From positions 1 through 53,419 of the forward strand of contig CAJWBA010000009.1 in the NCBI GenBank assembly GCA_913020155.1: a DNA stretch of 53,419 nt, in the 5' to 3' direction. Shown piece by piece: positions 45,796 to 53,419 of this stretch. The notes beneath the pieces are model-generated. The model ran no database searches and was not told the origin of the DNA. It worked only from the letters and a program-made list of their open reading frames with translations. The first letter of the stretch is position 1. Each line of letters begins with the position of its first letter. The position numbers and the translations under genes are program-made. The stretch is from an uncultured Flavobacteriales bacterium. Its GTDB lineage: Bacteria; Bacteroidota; Bacteroidia; Flavobacteriales; Flavobacteriaceae.

Positions 45796-47379
45796 ATGGC
45801 TGGAGCAAATGAAACCCCGCGTAATAAACTTATTGCGCTGATGTACTTAGTTTTTATTACCATGTTGGCACTGAATGTTAGTAAAGAGGTTTTGGATGGT
45901 TTTGGACAAATGTTCAAGAAAATTCAAAGTGCTAATGAACGTGTAAATATTGGAAATGAAATTTACTACAATAAAATAGCCGTAAACGCCGAAGAGAAAG
46001 AAGGCAAGTGGGTTGGTCACGATCGAACTGCCAAAGAAATTCGTAAGGAATCTACTGCATTTTTTAATCGTATTCAAGAAATTAAGAATACGATCACTGC
46101 GGACCGTATGACTGATGATCCTAATCTGGAGAAATATTCTGAGATGGACAAAGGAGAAAAATTAGACTTGATCTTCTTTAATGCAAGTGGAGTATCTCCA
46201 GATGGTGAGGAATTCCTTGAGCTTATGAATAATTACAAAATGAGTGTTATTCAAGTTTTTGCAAGTCAATTCCCTCAATATACTGAACTAGTTGAAGAAC
46301 GATTTTTTTCTGGAGACTTTGAAGGAAATATTAAAAATAAAGACGGTGTTGATGTTTCATGGTTAGCAGCCAATTATGAAGGTTTTCCTTTAATATCGTC
46401 TCTAGCCAAACTTACAATGATGCAAAACGACATTCGTTTAACAGAAAGCGATGTACTAAATGCGCTATTGGGTAAGGAATTAGAGGCTGGTAGTAAAGTA
46501 AACAAGGACAATTACATATCATTACTTAAAACCGAAAAAGGAGCATATTATCAAGGTGAAATATTTGATGGCAGTGTAATTTTGGGAAGAAAAGGTGGTG
46601 CTCAGGCTCCAAACGAAGTTCGTTTATCACTAGACGGAAATAAACTTTCTGCGGATAAATACGAACTTATTCCTGGCGGAATTAAGTTAAAAGTTCAAGC
46701 AGGTCGACCCGGAGATCACACAATAACTGGAGATTTAGTTTTCTTGAACAATGGAATTGAATCAAGAATTGCAGTTGAACAAACTTTTGCAGTAATATCA
46801 AAACCTAATTCAGCAGTTATTTCTGCAGATAAGATGAATGTTGTTTATCGAGGTGTAGAAAATCCAATGACGATTTCTATCCCTGGTATTCCTGATAATA
46901 AGATCAAAGCTTCTGCTCCTGGGCTTAAACGTCTCAGAGGAAGTAAGTTTGTAATGAATCCAGGAAAGGGAAGAGAATTAAAGATAACTGCAAGTGGTTC
47001 TTTACCAGACGGAGCTGTAGTTTCTACTTCAACAAAATTTAGAATTAAAGATATTCCTCGACCAACAGGAACAGTCCGTGGTCAAACGGGAACCATTAAG
47101 ATTCCTAAAAGTAGTTTAGAAATTTCAACAATAGGAGCTGTGCTGGATGATTTCGATTTTGACATCAAATTACAAACTGTTAGTTTTAAGTTTAAAGTTC
47201 CAGGTCAGGCAACGATCTCTGTTAACGGAAGCAAATTAAATGCTAAAGCAAAAGGCGCTTTACGTAGAGCTAAACTTGGACAGTCTGTTCAAATATTTGA
47301 TATTAAAGTTAAAAACCCAAAAAATCCAAGTTACCGATTCAAGAAAGTTTCACCAGTAATATGTGAGATAGCGAACTAA
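45796..47379 (+). CDS. gldM: Type IX secretion motor protein GldM
   Basis: GldM is the periplasm-spanning shaft that links the GldL ring to GldKN. The 527-residue protein begins with a membrane helix (RNKLIALMYLVFITMLALNVS, residues about 9-29) and continues with a helical D1 domain and beta-rich D2-D4 domains, ending RFKKVSPVICEIAN. Length and order are as in other flavobacteria. Confidence 0.97.
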   Translation: MAGANETPRNKLIALMYLVFITMLALNVSKEVLDGFGQMFKKIQSANERVNIGNEIYYNKIAVNAEEKEGKWVGHDRTAKEIRKESTAFFNRIQEIKNTITADRMTDDPNLEKYSEMDKGEKLDLIFFNASGVSPDGEEFLELMNNYKMSVIQVFASQFPQYTELVEERFFSGDFEGNIKNKDGVDVSWLAANYEGFPLISSLAKLTMMQNDIRLTESDVLNALLGKELEAGSKVNKDNYISLLKTEKGAYYQGEIFDGSVILGRKGGAQAPNEVRLSLDGNKLSADKYELIPGGIKLKVQAGRPGDHTITGDLVFLNNGIESRIAVEQTFAVISKPNSAVISADKMNVVYRGVENPMTISIPGIPDNKIKASAPGLKRLRGSKFVMNPGKGRELKITASGSLPDGAVVSTSTKFRIKDIPRPTGTVRGQTGTIKIPKSSLEISTIGAVLDDFDFDIKLQTVSFKFKVPGQATISVNGSKLNAKAKGALRRAKLGQSVQIFDIKVKNPKNPSYRFKKVSPVICEIAN

Positions 47380-47390
47380 CAATCTAAATC

Positions 47391-48290
47391 ATGAAAACAA
47401 GATCTATTTATTTGTTTCTTTTAATATCGTGTTTTTTTATTAGTGAGGCAATTGGTCAAGCCAATTTGCTCAATGCTCGTGTTCCACAGGAAATTGGGCA
47501 ACTTAATGAAAAACAAAACATAGCGAATGATGAAACACCACTCGCTTATGGATATGTCGACGATAGAGATATTTTGTGGTCAAAAACAATATGGGAGATT
47601 GTTGATTTAGATGAGCGGATTAATTTTCCTTACTACTACCCTACAGATACACTCAATCTTGGTCCTGATCGTAGATCTTTATTTCATGTTCTGAAAAAGA
47701 ATCTTCGTAATGGAACAATCAAAGAGGTGTATGATGACGATTATTTTCAATCCAAATTAACGTATCAAGAAATCCTAGATAAGTTAGTGGCAATTGATAC
47801 TTTAGAAGCTGGTATTGAGCAGTTGAATGCTGGAGAGGAACTTGACCCCCAATATGTCAACAGATCTACAATAACCGCTGCATCAATACGCCAGTATCGT
47901 ATCAAAGGGACTTGGTATGTAAACAAACGCTTGGGTGAGTTGAAATATAGATTATTAGGAATTGCTCCTGTAGCTCCTGATGTTTATACCTTAAATTTAC
48001 CTGAGGAAGAGCAAGATTTAGTCGAGCTATTCTGGGTATGGTTTCCAGATGCTAGAGAGTCTCTAAACTCATCTCTAGTTTTTAATAATCGTAACTCATC
48101 TCAGCCAATAACTTTCGATAACATGTTGAATTCAAGACGTTTTAATTCTTTAATTTATAAAGAAGAAAATGTTTACGAAGACCGTAAAATTGAGGAGTAC
48201 ATCTTTGAAGATGCTTTGCAGCAATTACTTGAATCAGAACGGGTCAAATCAGTTATCCGAGATTTTGAACAAGATTTGTGGAACAATTAA
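47391..48290 (+). CDS. gldN: Type IX secretion ring protein GldN
   Basis: GldN is the soluble partner of GldK. The 299-residue protein has a signal peptide (LFLLISCFFISEAIGQ) and conserved segments DDRDILWSKTIWEIVDLDERIN and DYFQSKLTYQEI, then YRIKGTWYVNKRLGELKYRLLGIAPV and PDARESLNSSLVFNNRNS. It lies 11 bases after gldM and is followed by a strong terminator. Confidence 0.97.
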   Translation: MKTRSIYLFLLISCFFISEAIGQANLLNARVPQEIGQLNEKQNIANDETPLAYGYVDDRDILWSKTIWEIVDLDERINFPYYYPTDTLNLGPDRRSLFHVLKKNLRNGTIKEVYDDDYFQSKLTYQEILDKLVAIDTLEAGIEQLNAGEELDPQYVNRSTITAASIRQYRIKGTWYVNKRLGELKYRLLGIAPVAPDVYTLNLPEEEQDLVELFWVWFPDARESLNSSLVFNNRNSSQPITFDNMLNSRRFNSLIYKEENVYEDRKIEEYIFEDALQQLLESERVKSVIRDFEQDLWNN

Positions 48291-48306
48291 AATCCCACTA
48301 GATATT

Positions 48307-48335
48307 AAAAAACGCTGCTTTATGCAGCGTTTTTT
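48307..48335 (+). terminator. Rho-independent terminator after gldN
   Basis: Twelve bases AAAAAACGCTGC pair with GCAGCGTTTTTT around a TTTAT loop, followed by ATACC. Perfect stem; the next gene starts 16 bases later, so it needs a promoter of its own or read-through. Confidence 0.96.
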
Positions 48336-48350
48336 ATACCTTTATTTTAT

Positions 48351-49382
48351 ATGAATCATTCCCTCATAGTAGGTCTAGGTTTAGCGGGTTTAACATATGC
48401 AGAGCAACTCCGTCGTAAGGGTTTGTCCTTTCATATAATTGACAAGGGCTTTGGAGGTTCTTCAAAAATTGCTGCTGGAATTTATAATCCAACAGTTTTA
48501 AAGCGATTTTCATTAGCATGGAACGGTTCTCTTTTTCATGAATATGCTCTGCCTTTTTACGAAGAATTGCAAGAGTGTTTGCAGTCAAAATTTATCTTTC
48601 CAGCCTCCATTCATAAAATTTTTTCTAAGGATTCAGAACACAATAAGTGGATTTCCGCTTCAGACCAAAAGTTGTTGAGCCCGTTTCTAGACCCAGAAAT
48701 TCATTCGATAACCAATCCACAGGTAAAAGGTAATCACGGATATGGGAAAGTTAATTTTACAGGGCGAATTGCTACTCAAACCTTGATAAATGAGTACAAA
48801 ATATCTTTAAATACAAACCAAATTTTTGAAGAATCTTTTAACTACGATAAGCTTTTGATTTCCAATTATCAAGTTGAATACAAAGGTATTAAAGCAAAAC
48901 ATGTTGTTTTTTGTGAAGGATATAAAATGGTCAATAACCCTTTTTTTAATTTCCTACCCCTAGTGGGTTCTAAGGGTGAAATCTTGATCATTAGATCCAA
49001 AAAATTACAATCCAAGTCAATAGTTAAAGCATCTATTTTTCTTGCTCCAATGGGAGAGGATCTATATTGGGCAGGGGCTACTTTTGAAGGTAATGATAAA
49101 ACCCTTCAAAAAACAATAAAGGGTCGTGAATGGATTGAAGAACGAATTAAAAAAATCATTACCTCCGATTATGAAGTAATCGAGCATATTACTGAAATTA
49201 GGCCTACGGTAATGGATCGAAGGCCTCTCATTGGTTCGCATTATGATTACAATAATGTTCATCTTTTAAATGGTTTTGGTACGCGAGGAGTACTTGGGGC
49301 ACCTTTATTATCAAAATGGTTATTGGATCATATTGAGGGAGATTGTGAGCTTCCGGAGGCAGTTAATCTTTCACGCTTTTAA
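48351..49382 (+). CDS. FAD-dependent oxidoreductase, DAO family
   Basis: The 343-residue protein has an N-terminal FAD-binding Rossmann start (LIVGLGLAGLTYAEQLRRKG), the KIAAGIYNP segment, and a C-terminal substrate part with the FAD closing motif RPTVMDRRPLIGSHYDYNNVHLLNGFGTRG split over several segments. It resembles glycine/D-amino-acid oxidases of the TIGR-type small FAD enzymes. It often follows gldN in flavobacteria. The substrate is unknown. The start lies 16 bases after the gldN terminator. Confidence 0.86.
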   Translation: MNHSLIVGLGLAGLTYAEQLRRKGLSFHIIDKGFGGSSKIAAGIYNPTVLKRFSLAWNGSLFHEYALPFYEELQECLQSKFIFPASIHKIFSKDSEHNKWISASDQKLLSPFLDPEIHSITNPQVKGNHGYGKVNFTGRIATQTLINEYKISLNTNQIFEESFNYDKLLISNYQVEYKGIKAKHVVFCEGYKMVNNPFFNFLPLVGSKGEILIIRSKKLQSKSIVKASIFLAPMGEDLYWAGATFEGNDKTLQKTIKGREWIEERIKKIITSDYEVIEHITEIRPTVMDRRPLIGSHYDYNNVHLLNGFGTRGVLGAPLLSKWLLDHIEGDCELPEAVNLSRF

Positions 49383-49455
49383 AAGTTATTACAGACTATC
49401 GGACCAAACACTAGTTTATATCAAATGCATTTATCAAATTTGCAAAAATTTTTTT

Positions 49456-51366
49456 ATGCTTAGCGTTCAAAATGTATCGGTATCTTTTGGTGGTGATTAC
49501 CTTTTTAAAGATATTTCATTTCGGCTGGGTGCTGGTAATCGCATAGGATTGGTTGGTAAAAATGGAGCAGGTAAGTCAACTATACTCCATTTAATTGCTC
49601 GAGATACTTCTGTTTCTGAAGGAACAATTACTCAAGAAAAATCAGTGCAACTGGGTTTTTTGAAACAAGACATAAATTTTGAATTTGGAAGAACCGTTTT
49701 AGAGGAGGCTTATCAAGCATTTACAGAAATAAAAGCACTTGAAGCTCAGATGGAAGAAATCAACCATGGTTTGTCAACAAGAACAGATTATGAATCTGAA
49801 AGTTACAATGATTTAATCGTTCAGCTCAATGAAGTCAACGAACGATATGAGATAATTGGAGGGTACAATTATCAAGGAACTACGGAAAGAATTTTACAAG
49901 GGCTTGGTTTTTCATCTTCTGATTTTGATAAGCAAACCGATACTTTCTCTGGAGGATGGAGAATGCGAATAGAGCTGGCTAAGTTGCTTTTACAATCCAA
50001 CGACATTCTTTTATTAGATGAGCCAACCAATCACTTAGATATTGAATCGATTATTTGGTTGGAAGATTTCTTAAAAAAATACAAAGGTGCAGTGGTTTTA
50101 GTTTCTCACGATAAAATGTTTTTAGATCAAGTAACAAATCGTACTATAGAAATAGTAGGAGGGAGGATATACGATTACAATAAGGCCTATTCTAAGTACA
50201 TGATTTTGCGAGAGGAAATACTAACTCAACAACGCGCAGCCCAAAAAAATCAAGAAAAGCAAATTCAGCAAACTGAAAAATTGATTGAGCGATTCAAGGC
50301 CAAAGCATCGAAGGCAACAATGGCTCAATCGTTGATTAAAAAGTTGGATAAGATTGATCGAATTGAGTTAGATATTGAGGATAACCGAGTGATGAAACTG
50401 TCTTTTCCTGTTTCTAAACAACCCGGTAAGATAATTATTGAAGCCTCTGGGATAAAGAAAACTTACGGTGATAAAATAGTGTTACAGGCTATTGATTTTG
50501 AAATTGCACGAGGAACAAAAACTGCATTTGTAGGTCAAAACGGTCAGGGTAAATCTACTTTAGCCAAAATCATTGTTGATGAAATTTCTTACGACGGGAC
50601 ATGTTCCCTCGGACACAACGTAATGTTGGGATATTTTGCACAAAATCAAGCAGAATATTTAGACGGTAAATTAACTCTTATAGAAACGATGCAAAATGCT
50701 GCTACGGATGATAATCGAGCAAGAGTAAGGGATATGTTGGGAGCTTTTTTATTTCGTGGAGATGATGTTGAAAAAAGAGTACAAGTACTTTCTGGGGGAG
50801 AAAGAAACCGTCTGGCTTTGGCAAAACTTCTTTTACAACCTTTCAACGTTTTAATTATGGATGAGCCTACCAATCATCTGGACATTCATTCCAAAAATGT
50901 TTTAAAAGAAGCTTTACGAAAATTTGAAGGAACTCTAATTTTAATTTCTCATGATAGAGATTTTTTGCAAGGTTTGAGTGATAGAGTTTTGGAATTTAAG
51001 GACCATAAACTCAAAGAGTATTTGGGAGATATTAATCTGTATTTGGAACAGAAAAATTTAGATTCTTTGGTTACTTTAGAATTTAAAGAAAAAACTAAAA
51101 GTCTAAAAACTGCTGATCAAAAGAATGATTACGAAACTCAAAAAAAAATAAAGTCCCTCAGAAACCGCCAGTCTAAGATAGAAAGTGAAATAGTTGATTT
51201 AGAAAATGATGTAAAGGCTATTGATTTAGAATTAGAAATCAACTATGAAGCAACAATTCTGGAGCCCAATTTTTTTGAAAAATATAACGGCAAGAAAGAC
51301 CATTTAGCTGATCTAATGCAAAAATGGGAAGTTGTTGCTGAGGAACTTATGGCAATAGAGAACTGA
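49456..51366 (+). CDS. ABC-F family ATPase
   Basis: The 636-residue protein has two ATP-binding cassettes without membrane parts: Walker A GKNGAGKST and GQNGQGKST, ABC signatures TFSGGWRMR and LSGGERNRLALAK, Walker B LLLDEPTNHLD and IMDEPTNHLD. A linker (EILTQQRAAQKNQEKQ) and a C-terminal coiled-coil part are present, as in Uup/ABCF3-type translation or ribosome factors. I use the ATG at 49456 (MLSVQNVSVSFGG), since the longer frame from 49270 overlaps the preceding gene and has no homology to the family. Role: probably ribosome rescue or assembly; resistance is not suggested. Confidence 0.93.
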   Translation: MLSVQNVSVSFGGDYLFKDISFRLGAGNRIGLVGKNGAGKSTILHLIARDTSVSEGTITQEKSVQLGFLKQDINFEFGRTVLEEAYQAFTEIKALEAQMEEINHGLSTRTDYESESYNDLIVQLNEVNERYEIIGGYNYQGTTERILQGLGFSSSDFDKQTDTFSGGWRMRIELAKLLLQSNDILLLDEPTNHLDIESIIWLEDFLKKYKGAVVLVSHDKMFLDQVTNRTIEIVGGRIYDYNKAYSKYMILREEILTQQRAAQKNQEKQIQQTEKLIERFKAKASKATMAQSLIKKLDKIDRIELDIEDNRVMKLSFPVSKQPGKIIIEASGIKKTYGDKIVLQAIDFEIARGTKTAFVGQNGQGKSTLAKIIVDEISYDGTCSLGHNVMLGYFAQNQAEYLDGKLTLIETMQNAATDDNRARVRDMLGAFLFRGDDVEKRVQVLSGGERNRLALAKLLLQPFNVLIMDEPTNHLDIHSKNVLKEALRKFEGTLILISHDRDFLQGLSDRVLEFKDHKLKEYLGDINLYLEQKNLDSLVTLEFKEKTKSLKTADQKNDYETQKKIKSLRNRQSKIESEIVDLENDVKAIDLELEINYEATILEPNFFEKYNGKKDHLADLMQKWEVVAEELMAIEN

Positions 51367-51545
51367 TGGAAGAATACTTTTTTCAATGTCCTTATTGTTG
51401 GGAACAGATTTCAATGTTACTAGAACCCTCTTCACTTGAACAACAATACATTGAAGATTGTGAGGTTTGTTGTCGTCCAATTCTAATACAATATTACTTC
51501 GATATAGAATTAGAATCTTTTTCTGCGGAATCCTTAGAGGATTAA
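51366..51545 (+). CDS. Small CPxC zinc-ribbon-like protein (59 residues)
   Basis: This gene starts at an ATG overlapping the ABC-F stop (TGATG) and ends with TAA at 51543-51545. The protein has CPYCWEQIS near the start and CEVCCRPI in the middle, two Cys pairs that fit a one-domain zinc ribbon of the CPXCG-type Cys-rich family, and an acidic C-terminal half (DIELESFSAESLED). Function is unknown, but translational coupling to an ABC-F protein is a clue. Because it is so short it could be missed by automatic calls. Confidence 0.78.
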   Translation: MEEYFFQCPYCWEQISMLLEPSSLEQQYIEDCEVCCRPILIQYYFDIELESFSAESLED

Positions 51546-51576
51546 CCGTGGTTTCACATTAACTTTTTTTCATTTG

Positions 51577-52893
51577 CTATTGGGTTAACAATTTGCTTAA
51601 ACGTTCCAAAGAAGTACCTTTAGTTTCTGGCATCATAAATAAGACAAAAATAAGTTGGAAAACCATCATTACTGCAAACAATAGAAAGACATAGCCTGGG
51701 TTTGGAAAAGCAGAAAGTGCAATGGGCATTACCAAAGTAATTAGGGCGGCAAGCACCCAATGTACAGAAGATCCAAAGGATTGTCCTTGAGCACGAAGAT
51801 TATCGGGAAAAATCTCTGAAATAAAAACCCAAATTACAGCTCCCTGACCTATGGCATGGGAGGCAATAAAGAGAAATAAAAAGACAGGAATGCTCATGCC
51901 TTGCCAACCCTTTATGAATGCAATAGCTACCAAACTAAGTGAAACAATGTATCCTATTGAACCAATTATCATTAAAATTCTTCTACCAACACGATCAATC
52001 AGATACAAGCCCAATAAGGTGAAAATTAAATTTGTTGCACCAATACCAACACTACTCAGTAAAGCTGCACTTTCTTGGAGACCAGCGGATTCAAAAATTC
52101 TTGGAGCATAATATAAAAAGGCATTGATACCTGAAAGTTGATTAAAAAAGGCAAGTAAAAATGCCAAAAGTATGGGAAAACGATATGTTTTAGAAAATAA
52201 TGGTTTTTGTTTTTCGGGATCTTGATCTGCTTGAATTTCAGCTAATTCAGAATCGCTAAGCACCTTTCCATTAATTTCTTTAAAAATAATCTGAGCCTGT
52301 TTTGGGTCCTTCTTTTTAAATAGAACCCAACGTGGACTTTTAGGTACGGTTATTATTCCAATAAGGTACAAAGTGGCAGGTATTGCCTCAATTCCAACCA
52401 TCCAACGCCAAGGTTGAACCCCAAAATCTTTCAGTAAAAAATTAGAAATAAATGCGATTAAAATTCCAAATACAAGATTGAGTTGATAGAGCGCTACAAG
52501 TCTTCCCCTTTTATCCGCTGGAGCAATTTCAGAGACATAGGTTGGTGCTGCAATGGTCGATGCGCCTACACCAACTCCTCCTATGAATCTAAAAAATGAA
52601 AAGCTATATGCGTCAATAGCCAAACCAGATCCTAGTGCAGAAATCAGATACAAAAACCCTATCCCGATTAAAGTGTTTTTACGACCAAAATGATTACACG
52701 GATAACTTGCAAAAATCGCACCGAGAACAGTTCCCCATAATGCCATAGACATCACAAAAGTTCCATGAAAGAGATCAGAAGTATTCCAGAGATTTTGGAG
52801 TTGTTGGTCTGCGCCAGAAATAACTACGGTGTCAAACCCAAATAAAAAACCAGCTAAAGCTGAGATCAGAGATATTTTGAATATTTTGTTCAT
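51577..52893 (-). CDS. Sugar porter MFS transporter
   Basis: The 438-residue inner-membrane protein has twelve predicted helices and sugar-porter motifs: GFLFGFDTVVISGA (first helix), GRKNTLIG, RFIGGVGVGASTIAAPTYVSEIAPADKRGRLVALYQL in consecutive parts of the fourth and fifth helices, PKSPRWVLFKK, NQLSGINAFLYY, DRVGRR and PETKGTSLE at the end. The substrate is likely a hexose or pentose taken with H+ or Na+. The ATG at 52893 is preferred over an in-frame TTG at 52899. The partial gene at 53221 is divergent. Confidence 0.94.
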   Translation of the reverse strand: MNKIFKISLISALAGFLFGFDTVVISGADQQLQNLWNTSDLFHGTFVMSMALWGTVLGAIFASYPCNHFGRKNTLIGIGFLYLISALGSGLAIDAYSFSFFRFIGGVGVGASTIAAPTYVSEIAPADKRGRLVALYQLNLVFGILIAFISNFLLKDFGVQPWRWMVGIEAIPATLYLIGIITVPKSPRWVLFKKKDPKQAQIIFKEINGKVLSDSELAEIQADQDPEKQKPLFSKTYRFPILLAFLLAFFNQLSGINAFLYYAPRIFESAGLQESAALLSSVGIGATNLIFTLLGLYLIDRVGRRILMIIGSIGYIVSLSLVAIAFIKGWQGMSIPVFLFLFIASHAIGQGAVIWVFISEIFPDNLRAQGQSFGSSVHWVLAALITLVMPIALSAFPNPGYVFLLFAVMMVFQLIFVLFMMPETKGTSLERLSKLLTQ

Positions 52894-53220
52894 TATCAAG
52901 AAAATTTTACTCCATATAAAACCTACATTATCTTAACTAATATAGAAATTATCTGTTTCACTATTTAAGTAAGACAAAATTTAATAAAAAAAAGGAACTT
53001 TACTAATAAAAATTTTTACGAATGGCACTATAAATTATCTAAGCCCCTACAAGGTTTAAATCATTTTATCAATAGTTTAAATGCAAAATATCCTTTTATT
53101 TAGCATTTTTAGATGAATCACTGTTTGTTATTTTGAATATTTTATATTTATTTTATAGGATTGAAATATCTTAATTATTTGATATATTTATGATATTAAA
53201 GAACATCATTTAACTTTTTT
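52894..53220. other. Intergenic region between divergent MFS gene and partial gene
   Basis: This 327-base AT-rich gap has no reading frame worth reporting, no RNA gene and no clear hairpin. It should hold the promoters of both flanking genes. Candidate TTTG and TATTTATTT stretches exist near 53127-53155 but match the consensus only weakly. Confidence 0.6.
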
Positions 53221-53419
53221 ATGTCTTACGGATCTTCAGTATGCATAAAATCTTTTAACGGAACTGGTGATTTTGATATGAATACAAGAAGAAATAATCC
53301 AACTGTTCTGGAGGGTAATTGTGTAGATGTTGTTTTTGATAAACAAAATAAATCGTTCATTACCAAATCTTTAATTGTATTTACCCTATTGTTTGTGTTT
53401 CAATTAAAGCTCAATGCGC
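53221..53419 (+). CDS. 5' end of an exported protein, possibly SusC-type (partial)
   Basis: An open frame begins at ATG 53221 and runs off the window. It reads MSYGSSVCIKSFNGTGDFDM, then NTRRNNPTVLEGNCVDVVFD, then KQNKSFITKSLIVFTLLFVF and QLKLNA. The later ATG at 53278 is an alternative start. The hydrophobic stretch near codons 51-66 looks like a signal-anchor or signal peptide preceded by an unusually long polar leader. Genes near sugar MFS transporters in Bacteroidota often encode SusC-like receptors, but nothing diagnostic is in the window. Confidence 0.45.
   Translation, partial: MSYGSSVCIKSFNGTGDFDMNTRRNNPTVLEGNCVDVVFDKQNKSFITKSLIVFTLLFVFQLKLNA

Noticed and set aside
49270-49455. N-terminal extension of the ABC-F protein
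   Set aside because: These 62 codons overlap the preceding oxidoreductase gene out of frame and have no ABC-F features; MLSVQNVSVSFGG is the usual start.

Overview
The window comes from a low-GC member of the Bacteroidota, most likely a marine or other free-living Flavobacteriaceae. The evidence is the gldKLMN type IX secretion/gliding operon, promoter-like elements of the Bacteroidota form TAnnTTnG, a class II HMG-CoA reductase paired with a GYDIA-type GHMP kinase (mevalonate route), a HYC_CC_PP protein, and many typical flavobacterial neighbour pairs (coaX-OMP-TPR-lptC, surE-lpxB, miaB-sigma54 activator-lptE-secG, topA-arginase fold-gldK). Almost all of it is ordinary chromosomal housekeeping sequence. 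I cannot name the species.

Layout. 1-1064: the 3' end of a phytoene-desaturase-like FAD enzyme, then about 900 bases of gene remains (the C-terminus of a blue-copper protein and a broken tyrosine integrase), ending at a tRNA-Phe with its terminator. 1186-8933: coaX, an outer-membrane barrel, a TPR protein, lptC, a small membrane protein, a CNNM/CBS protein and ppiD, all on the + strand, an envelope-biogenesis block closed by a terminator. 8967-11178 (-): GYDIA GHMP kinase and HMG-CoA reductase. 11296-15559 (+): DPP-IV peptidase, POT peptide transporter and a secreted thioredoxin, a peptide-use and redox set. 15724-18337 (-): a decayed comEC, lpxB, a small membrane protein and surE. 18542-21721 (+): a Prc/Tsp protease and a lone OppC-like permease. 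21724-29267 (-): rodA, mrdA, mreD, mreC and mreB (rod-shape machinery), then purH and an fRMsr-like GAF protein.

29440-33218 (+) is the most interesting block: an HMA-MauE membrane protein, a HYC_CC_PP secreted protein, a TonB-dependent receptor and a periplasmic HMA protein. All four are rich in cysteine pairs, and three carry adjacent Cys-Cys motifs. I read them as an incompletely described soft-metal (probably copper) import or trafficking module. 33289-39758 (-): groEL, groES, secG, a hypothetical protein, lptE, a sensor-less sigma-54 activator and miaB. The groES and miaB upstream regions share a near-identical tandem TGACA motif. 40001-48335 (+): topA, an arginase-fold protein whose metal site looks destroyed, and gldK-gldL-gldM-gldN, closed by a strong terminator. 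48351-51545 (+): a DAO-type oxidoreductase, an ABC-F ATPase and a 59-residue CPxC zinc-ribbon-like protein. 51577-52893 (-): a sugar-porter MFS transporter. The window ends inside a new exported protein starting near 53221, possibly a SusC-type receptor.

Main discoveries from reading frames by eye: (i) an integrase relic beside tRNA-Phe, (ii) a cupredoxin tail, (iii) a decayed comEC beyond the annotated 103-codon frame, (iv) the shared TGACA repeats, (v) the pseudoenzyme in the T9SS operon, (vi) the cysteine-pair metal module. No CRISPR array, rRNA or intact mobile element was seen.
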